Source of the DNA: Streptomyces coeruleorubidus
GTDB taxonomy: Bacteria; Actinomycetota; Actinomycetes; Streptomycetales; Streptomycetaceae
DNA: 64,000 nucleotides
Reading direction: 5' to 3'
Assembly: GCF_008705135.1 (NCBI RefSeq)
Contig: NZ_CP023694.1
Location: 7,911,001 to 7,975,000 of the forward strand
The notes beneath the pieces are model-generated. The model searched no databases. It was not told where the DNA came from and saw nothing but the letters and a program-made list of their open reading frames with translations. How positions within the stretch are numbered: position 1 is the first letter of the stretch; every line of letters starts with the position of its first letter. Shown here piece by piece: positions 38,526-48,000 of the stretch. The translations under genes were made by a program, and so were the position numbers.

Positions 38526-39395
38526 TCAGCTGCCCTGTACCGCTCCCTCGGTCGCCCCCGCGATGAAGCCGCGCGCGAAGATGGCGAAGACCACGACCAG
38601 CGGCAGGGCCGCCATGAGGACACCGGCCATGACCATGCTGTAGTCGGTGGTGTGGCCGACGTGGAGCTGGGCGAGCTCCACCTGGAGCGTGACGTGGCTG
38701 GGGTCGGTGAGCACGATGAGCGGCCAGACGTAGTCGTTCCAGGCGTTGACGAAGGCGTAGATGGCGAGGAAGGACAGCGCCGGCTTGATCATCGGCAGCG
38801 CGATGTTCCAGTACTGGCGGAAGAACCCGGCGCCGTCGATGCGCGCGGCGTCGAGCAGCTCGTCGGGCACGCCGTTCTGGATGTACTGGTTCAGCCAGAA
38901 GATGCCGAAGGCGTTGGCGAGGGCGGGCAGGGCCAGCGCCTTGAGCATGCCGACCCAGCCGATCTCCGACATGAGGATGAACTGCGGCAGGACGGCCAGC
39001 TGGAGCGGCAGCATCATGAACACCAGCAGCGTGCCGAAGAGCACCTTGCGCCCGGGGAAGTCGAACTTGGCGAAGGCGAAGGCCGCCAGCGAGTCGATGA
39101 ACAGCACCAGGACGGTGGTGACGCTCGCGACGACGATCGTGTTGAGCATCGACCCGAAGAAGTCGATGGTGTTCAGCACGTGCCGGATGTTCTCCAGCAG
39201 GTGGGAGCCGAAGGTCAGCTTCGGCGGGCTCTTGTAGATGTCCTCGGTGGTGTTGGTCGCCATGACGATCGTCCACACGAACGGGAAGACCGAGATGAGG
39301 ACGGCCACGATGAGGAGGATGTGCGCGGTCATGCCCTTGGGGCGGCGCAGCCGCCGCGTGCCCGTGGCCGGCCGTGTCGTGTCCGCTGTCGTCAT
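38526..39395 (-). CDS. Carbohydrate ABC transporter permease, MalG type
   Basis: A 289-residue inner-membrane permease with six predicted helices. The EAA loop that docks on the ATPase reads DELLDAARIDGAGFFRQYWNIALPMIKP. ATG 39395 overlaps the MalF-type permease stop by 4 nt. No ATP-binding subunit is encoded nearby; in Streptomyces such importers commonly share the multitask ATPase MsiK. It ends at a strong terminator. Confidence 0.93.
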   Translation of the reverse strand: MTTADTTRPATGTRRLRRPKGMTAHILLIVAVLISVFPFVWTIVMATNTTEDIYKSPPKLTFGSHLLENIRHVLNTIDFFGSMLNTIVVASVTTVLVLFIDSLAAFAFAKFDFPGRKVLFGTLLVFMMLPLQLAVLPQFILMSEIGWVGMLKALALPALANAFGIFWLNQYIQNGVPDELLDAARIDGAGFFRQYWNIALPMIKPALSFLAIYAFVNAWNDYVWPLIVLTDPSHVTLQVELAQLHVGHTTDYSMVMAGVLMAALPLVVVFAIFARGFIAGATEGAVQGS

Positions 39396-40399
39396 GACTT
39401 CCTCCCGCGCTGCACGAGGCGCCAGTTGACGACGACGAGCACGATGATCAGTACGAAGAAGGCCCAGACGATGGCCGCGCCGTAGCCGTAGTCGTTGTTG
39501 AGGAAGGCCGACTGGTAGAAGTACAGCAGCGTGGTCAGGCCCGCCTGGCCCGGGCCGCCGAGGTTCTGGTTCGCGGCGTTGCTGGCGAAGAGGACCTGGG
39601 GTTCGCTGAAGCTCTGCAGGCCGTTGATGGTCGAGATGACGACGGTGAACAGGATGATCGGCCGCATGATCGGAATGGTGATCTGGAAGAACGTGCGGAC
39701 GGGGCCGGCGCCGTCCATCTTCGCCGCCTCGTAGATCGAGGTCGGGATCGCCTGGAGACCGGCCAGATAGATGATCATGTTGTAGCCGGTCCACATCCAG
39801 GTCATCAGCAGCGCGATGACCAGCTTGATCAGCCACGGGTTGCTCAGCCACGGGACGGGCGAGATGCCGACCGTGCCCAGGATCGCGTTGACGAGGCCGA
39901 AGTTGTTGCTGAACACCGCGCCGAAGAAGATCGCCACCGCGACGATCGAAGTGACGTTCGGCACGTAGAGGGCGATGCGGTAGAAGCCCTTGAAGCGGCG
40001 CACCGAATGCAGCAGCGTCGCCAGGACGAGGGCGCCGAAGAGCGTGGGGACGGTGGACAGGACCCAAATCGCCAGGGTGTTGCGGATCGACAGCCAGAAG
40101 ACCGGGTCGTTCCAGAGGAACTCGAACTGCTGGAGGCCCACGAACTGCTTGGCGCCGAGGCCGTCGTAGCGCTGGAAGGCCAGATACAGCGAGTAGAGGA
40201 CGGGGAAGAAGGAGAAAGCGATGAAGATCAGGTAGAACGGCGAGATCGCCAGGTACTGCCGCCAGTGCGACAGCACCCCGCGCCGGCTCGGCCGGACGGC
40301 GCCCGCGGGCGGGGTGCGCCGCGGGCGGAACCGGGCCGGGCCCGGCCCGCCGCGGTGCTCGGGCACCGTGGCGGGACCGGTGACCGGAGGTGATGACAC
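39392..40399 (-). CDS. Carbohydrate ABC transporter permease, MalF type
   Basis: A 335-residue permease of the sugar importer. A basic cytoplasmic N-terminus of about 50 residues precedes the first helix (YLAISPFYLIFIAFSFFPVLY), and the EAA loop is SIYEAAKMDGAGPVRTFFQITIPIMRP. The GTG lies 1 bp after the binding-protein stop. With the MalG-type partner it forms the membrane channel for an oligosaccharide. Confidence 0.93.
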   Translation of the reverse strand: MSSPPVTGPATVPEHRGGPGPARFRPRRTPPAGAVRPSRRGVLSHWRQYLAISPFYLIFIAFSFFPVLYSLYLAFQRYDGLGAKQFVGLQQFEFLWNDPVFWLSIRNTLAIWVLSTVPTLFGALVLATLLHSVRRFKGFYRIALYVPNVTSIVAVAIFFGAVFSNNFGLVNAILGTVGISPVPWLSNPWLIKLVIALLMTWMWTGYNMIIYLAGLQAIPTSIYEAAKMDGAGPVRTFFQITIPIMRPIILFTVVISTINGLQSFSEPQVLFASNAANQNLGGPGQAGLTTLLYFYQSAFLNNDYGYGAAIVWAFFVLIIVLVVVNWRLVQRGRKS

Positions 40400-40400
40400 C

Positions 40401-41678
40401 TCAGTTCACCCCCTGTCGCCGGGCGATCTGCTTGGCCTGGCTGACGGCGTCCTTCCAGGCGGCGTCGGGCTTCTTGCCCTTGGCCTCGATGTTGGTCAGC
40501 TCGGTGAAGTAGGGGGCCATGACGGCGGCGTCGGCGGGTGCCTCGTAAGTGACCGGGATGTCCTTGGCGGCCGGGCCGAAGACCTCGATGATCTTCTGCC
40601 CGCCGAAGAAGGCGTCGGCGCCCGTCATGGCGGGCATGGCGTACGAGGCCGGGGAGGCGGGGAAGATGGCGGCGTCGGTGAAGCCGCGGGCGTTGTTGGC
40701 CGGGCTGAGGATCCAGCTGATGATCTTGAATGCCTCTTCGGGGTTACGGCACTGCTTGGGCAGCGCCAGGTAGGAGCCGCCCTGGTTGGCCGGTCCGCCG
40801 GGCGTGGCACAGACCCGCCACTTGCCCTTGGTGCCGGGGGCGGCCTGCTCGATGTCCAGCGCGTGCCAGGCCGCGCCGAGTTCGGTGCCGAGGTTCTTGC
40901 CGATGGCGGCGTTCCAGGTCTGGTCGTTGATCTTGGCGTCGATGCCGAGCGTGTAGGGGCGGATCGCCGTGGTCCACGCGGCGCGGATGTGGTCCTGGTC
41001 GCCGATGAAGTGGTTGTTCTCGTCGATGAACCGCTTGGTGCCCTGGCCGACCGCGATGTTGAACACCGAGCCCATGTTGTTGATCAGGTAGGTGCCGGGC
41101 ACGGCCTTCTTCAGCTCGGAGCCGAGCGCGAAGTAGTCGTCCCAGGTCCCGGCCTCGGCGGCGACCTTGTCGGGGTCGGTGGGCAGCCCGGCCTTGCGGA
41201 ACAGGTCCGCGCGGTAGAAGAGCGCGGTGGGACCGATGTCGATCGGGAACCCGATCTGCTTGCCGTCCTCGGTCTGGGCGAGCTTGGTCTTCCAGTCCAG
41301 GTACTGCGACGAGATCTTCTTGAAGCCCAGCTCGTTCAGGTCGAGGAAGCGGCCGGCGTTGGGCAGGAAGGACGCGATGTCCTCGCCCTTGATGCCGGTG
41401 ATGTCGGGCACGGAGCTGCCCGCCGCGAGCGTGGTGGTGAGCTTCTGCTTGAAGTCGCCGCCGATGGAGGCGGCGGTCAGTTTGATCTGGCTGCCGAAGT
41501 GCGCCTTGGCCTCCGCGACCACCTTGTCGCTCAGTGCGCCACCCCAGTACCACATGGTGAGGCTCTTGCCGTTCTTGGTACCGCCCGATCCCGAGCTGCC
41601 GCCGCATGCGACGGTCAGGCCGGAGGCGGCCGCGGTGAGCGCGGCGGCCTGGAGGAAGCCTCTACGAGAAAGGTCCAC
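40401..41678 (-). CDS. Sugar ABC transporter substrate-binding protein (Tat lipoprotein)
   Basis: A 425-residue family 1 solute-binding protein. The N-terminus combines a twin-arginine motif (LSRRGFLQAAALTA) with a lipobox ending in the cysteine of LTVACGG, so it is probably a Tat-exported lipoprotein. The body shows the usual family features (DITGIKGEDIASFLP, GFPIDIGPTALFYRADLF, NPEEAFKIISWIL). It determines specificity of the importer; given GH38, GH29 and GH2 enzymes nearby, a mannose- and galactose-containing oligosaccharide is a fair guess. Confidence 0.93.
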   Translation of the reverse strand: MDLSRRGFLQAAALTAAASGLTVACGGSSGSGGTKNGKSLTMWYWGGALSDKVVAEAKAHFGSQIKLTAASIGGDFKQKLTTTLAAGSSVPDITGIKGEDIASFLPNAGRFLDLNELGFKKISSQYLDWKTKLAQTEDGKQIGFPIDIGPTALFYRADLFRKAGLPTDPDKVAAEAGTWDDYFALGSELKKAVPGTYLINNMGSVFNIAVGQGTKRFIDENNHFIGDQDHIRAAWTTAIRPYTLGIDAKINDQTWNAAIGKNLGTELGAAWHALDIEQAAPGTKGKWRVCATPGGPANQGGSYLALPKQCRNPEEAFKIISWILSPANNARGFTDAAIFPASPASYAMPAMTGADAFFGGQKIIEVFGPAAKDIPVTYEAPADAAVMAPYFTELTNIEAKGKKPDAAWKDAVSQAKQIARRQGVN

Positions 41679-41726
41679 GGGTCACTCCTGTTTTTCCTGT
41701 TCGTGGTGCCGAGGTGTGGGTGAAGG

Positions 41727-42746
41727 TCAGTGCTGCCGTGCGGGAGGGGTGACGGGGGCGTGCGCGACCGGCGGCCCGGGGTTCTCCGGGAGCCGGTCCG
41801 CGAGGAAGCCGTAGGTCCGCTTCAGATCGGGGTCGGTCAGGGAGTGCCACCAGCGGTCGACGCCGTACCAGCCGGGGGCGGCCAGTGCCCCGCCGTGGTG
41901 CCGGACGGACAGCCCGGCGGCGAGCACCGCGAACCGCAGCCGCTCCGCCAGCGGCCAGCCGCCGAGCGAGGCGGTGACGAACGCGGCGCCGAAGACGTCT
42001 CCGGCACCGGTCGCGTCCAGTACCTCGACGTCGAGGGCGGGCACGTCGGCGTACTCGCCGGTCGTCTGGTCGACAGCCATCGCGCCGTCCCCGCCCCGGG
42101 TGACCACCGCGACCGGCACCAGCTCGGACAGCGTGCCGAGCGCGGCCACCGCGCTGTCCGTGCGGGTGTAGGCCATGGCCTCCGTCTCGTTCGGGAGGAA
42201 GGCGTGGCAGAGCGCGAGCTGGTCCAGGAGGGCCGTCGACCACTCCTGGCTGGGGTCCCAGCCGACGTCCGCGTAGATCTGCGTGCCGCCCGCGGCGGCC
42301 TTGGCGAGCCAGTCGCGCGGCTGCGCCTCGAGGTGCACCAGGGCGGTACGCGCCGCGGGCGGGTCGCCCACCAGCACGTCCTGCGAGTACGGGGGCTCCT
42401 GGCCGTGGGTGACCAGGGCACGGTCCGTGCCGTGGGCCAGGGCGACGGTGACCGGGGTGGGCCAGCCGTCGGCCGTACGGGAGAGCGAGAGGTCGACGTC
42501 CTCCTGGTCGCACAGGATGTCCCGGCAGCACTCGCCGTAGAGGTCGTCGCCGAACACGGTGGCCAGCGAGGTGCGCAGGCCGAAGCGGCTGGCCGCCACC
42601 GCCAGGTTGGCGATGCCGCCCGGGCCGCAGCCCATGCCCGTAGTCCAGATCTCCTCGCCCGGGGTCGGGGGCTTGCCGAGCCCCGTGAGGACGAGGTCGT
42701 AGAAGAGCAGCCCGGTCAGCAGCACATCGGGCCGGTCGTCGTCCAC
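41727..42746 (-). CDS. PfkB-family carbohydrate kinase
   Basis: A 339-residue ribokinase-like kinase. The N-terminal GCGPGGIANLAVAASRFGL is the sugar-binding glycine pair, and the C-terminal signature is VLDATGAGDVFGAAFV with the catalytic aspartate. GTG 42746 has GAGAGGA at good spacing; an earlier GTG at 42785 lacks a ribosome site. It is first in the operon with the sugar ABC genes and would phosphorylate a monosaccharide released from the imported glycan. The substrate is not evident. Confidence 0.88.
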   Translation of the reverse strand: MDDDRPDVLLTGLLFYDLVLTGLGKPPTPGEEIWTTGMGCGPGGIANLAVAASRFGLRTSLATVFGDDLYGECCRDILCDQEDVDLSLSRTADGWPTPVTVALAHGTDRALVTHGQEPPYSQDVLVGDPPAARTALVHLEAQPRDWLAKAAAGGTQIYADVGWDPSQEWSTALLDQLALCHAFLPNETEAMAYTRTDSAVAALGTLSELVPVAVVTRGGDGAMAVDQTTGEYADVPALDVEVLDATGAGDVFGAAFVTASLGGWPLAERLRFAVLAAGLSVRHHGGALAAPGWYGVDRWWHSLTDPDLKRTYGFLADRLPENPGPPVAHAPVTPPARQH

Positions 42747-42793
42747 GGAGGGGTCCTCTCGTTCGGAAGCGTTCGAGGAGCCCACCCCGCGAG

Positions 42794-42814
42794 CTCGTCA
42801 AAACTCTTCATTTC
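42794..42814 (-). promoter_or_regulatory. Probable DeoR operator, inverted copy
   Basis: Read on the minus strand it is GAAATGA-N7-TGACGAG, sharing both 7-bp blocks with the element at 42876-42896 on the other strand. It lies 48 bp upstream of the kinase start. Confidence 0.6.
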
Positions 42815-42875
42815 GGTGACCGGAATCGTGCGCCGCTCGGGGAGATTGGTCAATACCCGAGCAGAAGTGAGCATG

Positions 42876-42896
42876 GAAATGATTGAGGATGACGAG
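42876..42896 (+). promoter_or_regulatory. Probable DeoR operator, direct copy
   Basis: GAAATGA-N7-TGACGAG, covering the start codon of the DeoR gene. It faces the copy at 42794-42814 across 61 bp, so one protein could close both divergent promoters by looping or side-by-side binding. Confidence 0.6.
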
Positions 42897-43674
42897 TACT
42901 GTTCACGCCGTGCTGGCAGAACGACGACACCAACTCATCCTGCGGGCCCTGCGCTCCGGCGGGCCCGCGTCCGTGACCGACCTCTCGGAGCAACTCGGCG
43001 TGAGTCCCGCCACAATCAGGCGTGACCTGGTCAAACTGGAAGAAGACGGGCTGCTCACCCGTGTCCACGGCGGCGCCGTGGTCGAGGAGGGCGACCAGCC
43101 CTTCGCCGAGGTCGCCGAGGTGCGCGTGGCCGAGAAGGACGCCATAGCCGAGCGCGCTGCGGCCATGGTCAGGGACGGCCAGTCGGTGCTGCTGGACATC
43201 GGGACCACGGCCTACCGTCTGGCCCGGCAGTTGCACGGCCGCCGGCTCACCGTGATCACCAGCAACCTGGTGGTCTACGAGGAGCTCGCCGACGACGAGG
43301 GCATCGAGCTGGTCCTGCTCGGCGGCATGGTCCGCCGCGAGTACCGCTCCCTGGTCGGCTTCCTCACCGAGGACAACCTGCGCCAGCTGCACGCCGACTG
43401 GCTCTTCCTCGGCACCAGCGGCGTGCGGCCCGGCGGGCAGGTCATGGACACGACGGTCGTGGAGGTGCCGGTCAAGCGCGCGATGATCAAGGCGGGCGAG
43501 AAGGTCGTGCTGCTGGCCGACGCGGCGAAGTTCCCGGGGCACGGGATGGCGAAGGTCTGCGGTCCCGAGGAGCTGGACGTGGTGGTGACGAACGAGCCGG
43601 TCGACACGGCGACGCGGTCCTCCCTCCAGGAGGCAGGAGTCGAGGTCGTCGTGACGGGAAGGGTGCAGGCGTGA
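42889..43674 (+). CDS. DeoR-family transcriptional regulator
   Basis: A 261-residue DeoR repressor. The N-terminal helix-turn-helix reads SVTDLSEQLGVSPATIRRDLVKLEEDGLLTRVHGGAV (about 26-62), the classical DeoR signature, followed by the sugar-phosphate-sensing DeoRC domain (VLLDIGTTAYRLA, TSNLVVYEEL). The ATG 42889 has no proper ribosome site and lies inside the putative operator; GTG 42910 is an alternative. It is divergent from the kinase/ABC operon and overlaps the GH4 gene, so it most likely controls both arms in response to a phosphorylated sugar. Confidence 0.9.
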   Translation: MTSTVHAVLAERRHQLILRALRSGGPASVTDLSEQLGVSPATIRRDLVKLEEDGLLTRVHGGAVVEEGDQPFAEVAEVRVAEKDAIAERAAAMVRDGQSVLLDIGTTAYRLARQLHGRRLTVITSNLVVYEELADDEGIELVLLGGMVRREYRSLVGFLTEDNLRQLHADWLFLGTSGVRPGGQVMDTTVVEVPVKRAMIKAGEKVVLLADAAKFPGHGMAKVCGPEELDVVVTNEPVDTATRSSLQEAGVEVVVTGRVQA

Positions 43675-45008
43675 AGCTGACGATTCTGGGCGGCGGAGGA
43701 TTCCGCGTGCCGCTGGTGTACGGGGCGCTCCTCCAGGACCACGCCGAGGGCCGGGTGACGCACGTCGTCCTGCACGATCTGGATCCCGCGAGACTGTCCG
43801 CGGTGACGCGCGTCCTCGCCGAGCAGGCGGCCCGAGTCCCCGACGCGCCCGAGGTGAGCGCCACCACCGATCTGGACGAGGCCCTGCGCGGCGCCGACTT
43901 CGTGTTCTCCGCGATCCGCGTCGGCGGCCTGGAGGGCAGGGCGAACGACGAGCGGGTGGCCCTGGACCAGGGCGTCCTCGGCCAGGAGACGGTCGGCGCG
44001 GGCGGCATCGCCTACGGCCTGCGCACCGTCCCGGTCGCCGTCGACATCGCCCGGCGGGTCGCCCGCCTGGCGCCGGACGCCTGGGTCATCAACTTCACCA
44101 ACCCGGCCGGCCTCGTCACCGAGGCCATGTCCCGCCACCTCGGCGACCGCGTCATCGGCATCTGCGACTCCCCGGTCGGCCTCGGCCGCCGCATCGCCCG
44201 GGTGCTCGGCGCGAACCCGAAGGAGGCCTGGATCGACTACGTCGGCCTCAACCACCTCGGCTGGGTGCGCGGCCTGCGCGTCGCCGGCCGCGACGAGCTC
44301 CCGCGCCTGCTCGCCGACCCGGACCTGCTCGGCTCCTTCGAGGAGGGCAAGCTCTTCGGCGTCGACTGGCTCCGGTCCCTGGGCGCGATCCCCAACGAAT
44401 ACCTGCACTACTACTACTTCAACCGGGAAGCCGTCCGCGCCTACCAGCAGGCCGAGAAGACCCGCGGCGCCTTCCTGCACGACCAGCAGGCCCGCTTCTA
44501 CGCCGAGATGCGCAACCCGGACGCCCCCGCGTGGAAGGTCTGGGACCGCACCCGCGCCGAGCGCGAGGCCACCTACATGGCCGAGAACCGGGAGACCGCC
44601 GGCGCCGGCGAACGCGACGAGGACGACCTGTCCGGCGGCTACGAGAAGGTGGCCCTCGCCCTGATGCGGGCGATCGCCCTGGACGAGCGCACGACCCTGA
44701 TCCTCAACGTCCGCAACCAGCGCACCCTGTCGGTCCTGGACACGGACGCCGTCATCGAGGTCCCTTGCCTCGTCGACGCCAACGGCGCCCACCCCGTCAC
44801 CGTCGACCCGCTGCCCGACCACGCCACCGGCCTGGTCTGCGCGGTCAAGGCGGTCGAGCGCGAGGTGTTGGCCGCGGCCGACTCGGGCTCCCGCGCGAGT
44901 GCCGTGAAGGCCTTCGCGCTGCACCCGCTCGTCGACTCCGTCAATGTGGCCCGCAGGCTGGTCGAGGGTTACTCCGAGGTCCACCCCGGCCTGGCGTACC
45001 TTAGGTGA
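43671..45008 (+). CDS. GH4-family NAD-dependent glycosidase (6-phospho-beta-glucosidase-like)
   Basis: A 445-residue GH4 enzyme, a family using NAD and a divalent metal by an oxidation-elimination mechanism. The NAD loop is ILGGGGFRVP (4-13), NFTNPAG and ICDSPVG hold substrate and metal residues, and GLNHLGW supplies the metal histidine. The GTG overlaps the DeoR stop (GTGA). Sequence resembles 6-phospho-beta-glucosidases, but no PTS is present here, so either the PfkB kinase makes the phosphosugar or the true substrate is unphosphorylated. Confidence 0.88.
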   Translation: MKLTILGGGGFRVPLVYGALLQDHAEGRVTHVVLHDLDPARLSAVTRVLAEQAARVPDAPEVSATTDLDEALRGADFVFSAIRVGGLEGRANDERVALDQGVLGQETVGAGGIAYGLRTVPVAVDIARRVARLAPDAWVINFTNPAGLVTEAMSRHLGDRVIGICDSPVGLGRRIARVLGANPKEAWIDYVGLNHLGWVRGLRVAGRDELPRLLADPDLLGSFEEGKLFGVDWLRSLGAIPNEYLHYYYFNREAVRAYQQAEKTRGAFLHDQQARFYAEMRNPDAPAWKVWDRTRAEREATYMAENRETAGAGERDEDDLSGGYEKVALALMRAIALDERTTLILNVRNQRTLSVLDTDAVIEVPCLVDANGAHPVTVDPLPDHATGLVCAVKAVEREVLAAADSGSRASAVKAFALHPLVDSVNVARRLVEGYSEVHPGLAYLR

Positions 45009-45017
45009 ACGCCGCTC

Positions 45018-45031
45018 GGTAAGCGCTTTCC
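45018..45031. promoter_or_regulatory. LacI-type operator before the alpha-mannosidase gene
   Basis: GGTAAGCGCTTTCC is a palindrome with one mismatched pair, close to the general LacI-family core AAGCGCTT, 10 bp past the GH4 stop and 49 bp before the GH38 start. No LacI gene lies in the window, so an unlinked regulator would act. Confidence 0.5.
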
Positions 45032-45079
45032 CCCACCGCTTCCCGCCTGCTCGCTCTTCCCGCTTCCTGGAGACATCTC

Positions 45080-48000
45080 ATGCATGACGAAAGCCGCCGG
45101 ATCGAGGAGCGCGTGCAGCGCCTTCACGACCAGCGCATCAAGGCCGCGATCTACGCGGCCACCGTCCCCTTCGAGGTGGAGGCCTGGCAGGCTCCCGGGG
45201 AGCCGGTCCCGTTCGAGGAGGCCGCCGCCGCCCCGTACGCGCCCTTCGCGATGGGCACCCCCTGGGGCCCGCCCTGGGGCACCACCTGGTTCCGCATGCG
45301 CGGACAGGTCCCCGAGGAGTGGGCGGGCCGCCGCGTCGAGGCGGTCATCGACCTCGGATTCGTGGGCGACTGGCCCGGCAACCAGGCCGAGGCCCTGGTG
45401 CACCTCACGGACGGCACCCCGCTGAAGGCCGTCAACCCGCTCAACCAGTACGTGGCGATCGCCAACCCGGCGACGGGCGGCGAGACGGTCGAGTACCTGG
45501 TCGAGGCCGCCTCCAACCCGGACATCCTCGCCGACAACTTCTCGAAGACCACTCCGCTCGGCGACATCCTCACCGCAGGCGACAAGCCGCTCTACACCTT
45601 CCGCAGCGCCGACATCGCCATCCTCGACGAGGAGGTCTGGCACCTCGACCTCGACGTCCAGGTGCTGCGCGAGCTGATGCTGGAGCTCGGTGAGCACGAC
45701 CCGCGCCGGCACGAGATCGCGCACGCGCTCGACCGGGCGATGGACCTGCTGGACCTGGACGACGTCTCCGGCTCGGCATCGGCCGTTCGCGAGGCGCTGA
45801 AGCCGGTCCTGTCCCGCCCCGCGCACGCCAGCGCGCACACCGTCTCCGGCGTCGGCCACGCCCACATCGACTCGGCCTGGCTCTGGCCGATCCGGGAGAC
45901 CAAGCGCAAGACGTCCCGCACGTTCTCGAACGTCACGTCCCTGGCCGACGAGTACGACGACTTCATCTTCGCCTGCTCCCAGGCCCAGCAGTACGAGTGG
46001 GTCCGCGACAACTACCCCAAGGTCTGGGCCCGCATCCAGGAGTCGGTCAAGAAGGGCCAGTGGGCGCCGGTCGGCGGCATGTGGGTCGAGTCCGACGGCA
46101 ACCTGCCCGGCGGCGAGGCCGTCGCCCGCCAGTTCATCCACGGCAAGCGGTTCTTCATCGAGCACTTCGGCATCGAGACCAAGGGCGTGTGGCTGCCGGA
46201 CTCCTTCGGCTACAACGCGGCCTACCCGCAGATCGCCAAGCTCGCCGGCAACGAGTGGTTCCTCACCCAGAAGATCTCCTGGAACCAGACCAACAAGTTC
46301 CCCCACCACACCTTCTGGTGGGAGGGCATCGACGGCACCCGCATCTTCACCCACTTCCCGCCGGTAGACACCTACAACGCCCGCTTCAGCGGCGAGGAGA
46401 TGTCCCGCGCGGTCCGCAACTACCAGGAGAAGGGCGGCGCCAGCCGCTCCCTGGCCCCCTTCGGCTGGGGCGACGGCGGTGGCGGCCCCACCCGCGAGAT
46501 CATGGAACGCGCCCGCCGGCTGGCGGACCTGGAGGGCTCCGCGAAGGTCGTCGTCGAACACCCCGACGAGTTCTTCGCCAAGGCCCGCGAGGAGTACCCG
46601 GACGCGCCCGTCTGGGTCGGCGAGCTCTACCTGGAGCTGCACCGCGCCACCTACACCTCCCAGGCCCGCACCAAGCAGGGCAACCGCCGCTCCGAGCACC
46701 TCCTGCGCGAGGCCGAGCTGTGGGCGACCACGGCGGCCCTGCACGCGCCGGGCTACACGTACCCGCACGAGAAGCTGGACCGGCTCTGGAAGACGGTGCT
46801 GCTGCACCAGTTCCACGACATCCTGCCCGGCTCGTCGATCGCCTGGGTCCACCGGGAGGCCGAGGCCGAGTACGCCCGAGTGGCCCGCGAACTCCAGGCG
46901 CTGACGGCCGATGCCCTCACGGCCCTCGGCGCCGGCGGGACCCGCGTCTTCAACACCAGCCCCTACGACCGCGCCGAGGTGGTCCGCACCGCCGACGGCG
47001 CACCGGTGTACGTGGAGGTGCCCGCGAGCGGCTCCGCGCCCCTCGCCGACGCCGAGCCTCCGCAGCCGGTGACGGTGAGCGGCCGGGTGCTCGACAACGG
47101 GCTGGTCCGCGTCGAGGTGGCCGAGGACGGCACCCTGTCGTCCGTCCGCGACCTGCGCGCGAACCGCGAGGTCCTGGCCGACCCGGGCAACCTGCTGCGC
47201 CTGCACACCGACCTGCCCAACTACTGGGACGCCTGGGACATCGACAAGCACTACAAGAACCGCTACACGGACCTCCTCGACGCCTCGTCCGTCACGGTCG
47301 TCGAGCAGGACGCGCTGGTCGGCGCCATCCGCGTCGAGCGGGGCTTCGGCAAGGGCTCCAAGATCACCCAGACGATCACCGTCCGCGCCGGCAGCCCCCG
47401 GATCGACATCGAGACGGACATCGACTGGCACGAGACCGAGAAGATCCTCAAGGCGGCCTTCCCGATCGACATCCGCGCCCCGCACTCCTCCGCCGAGATC
47501 CAGTTCGGCCACATCCAGCGCCCCACGCACACCAACACCAGCTGGGAGGCGGCCCGCTTCGAGGTCTCCGGCCACCGCTGGGTGCACATCGGCGAACCCG
47601 GCTACGGCGTCGCGGTCATCAACGACTCGACGTACGGCCACGACGTCTCCCGCACGGTCCGCGAGGACGGCGGCACCACGACCACCGTCCGCCTCAGCCT
47701 GGTCCGCGCCCCGCGCATCCCGGACCCCGACGCCGACCAGGGCCGGCACCGCTTCACCTACGCGCTGCTGCCCGGCGCGACCATCGAGGACGCCGTCGCC
47801 GAAGGCTACGCCCTCAACCTCCCGCTCCGGGTGGCCGACGCGGCGGGCGCCCCCGCACCGGTCGTCTCCACCGAGGGCGACGGCGTGACCGTGGAGGCGG
47901 TCAAGCTCGCCGACGACGCGTCGGGCGACGTCGTCGTACGGCTCTACGAGTCCCGCGGCGGCCGGGCCCGGGGCGTCCTGCGCACCGGCTTCCCCCTCGC

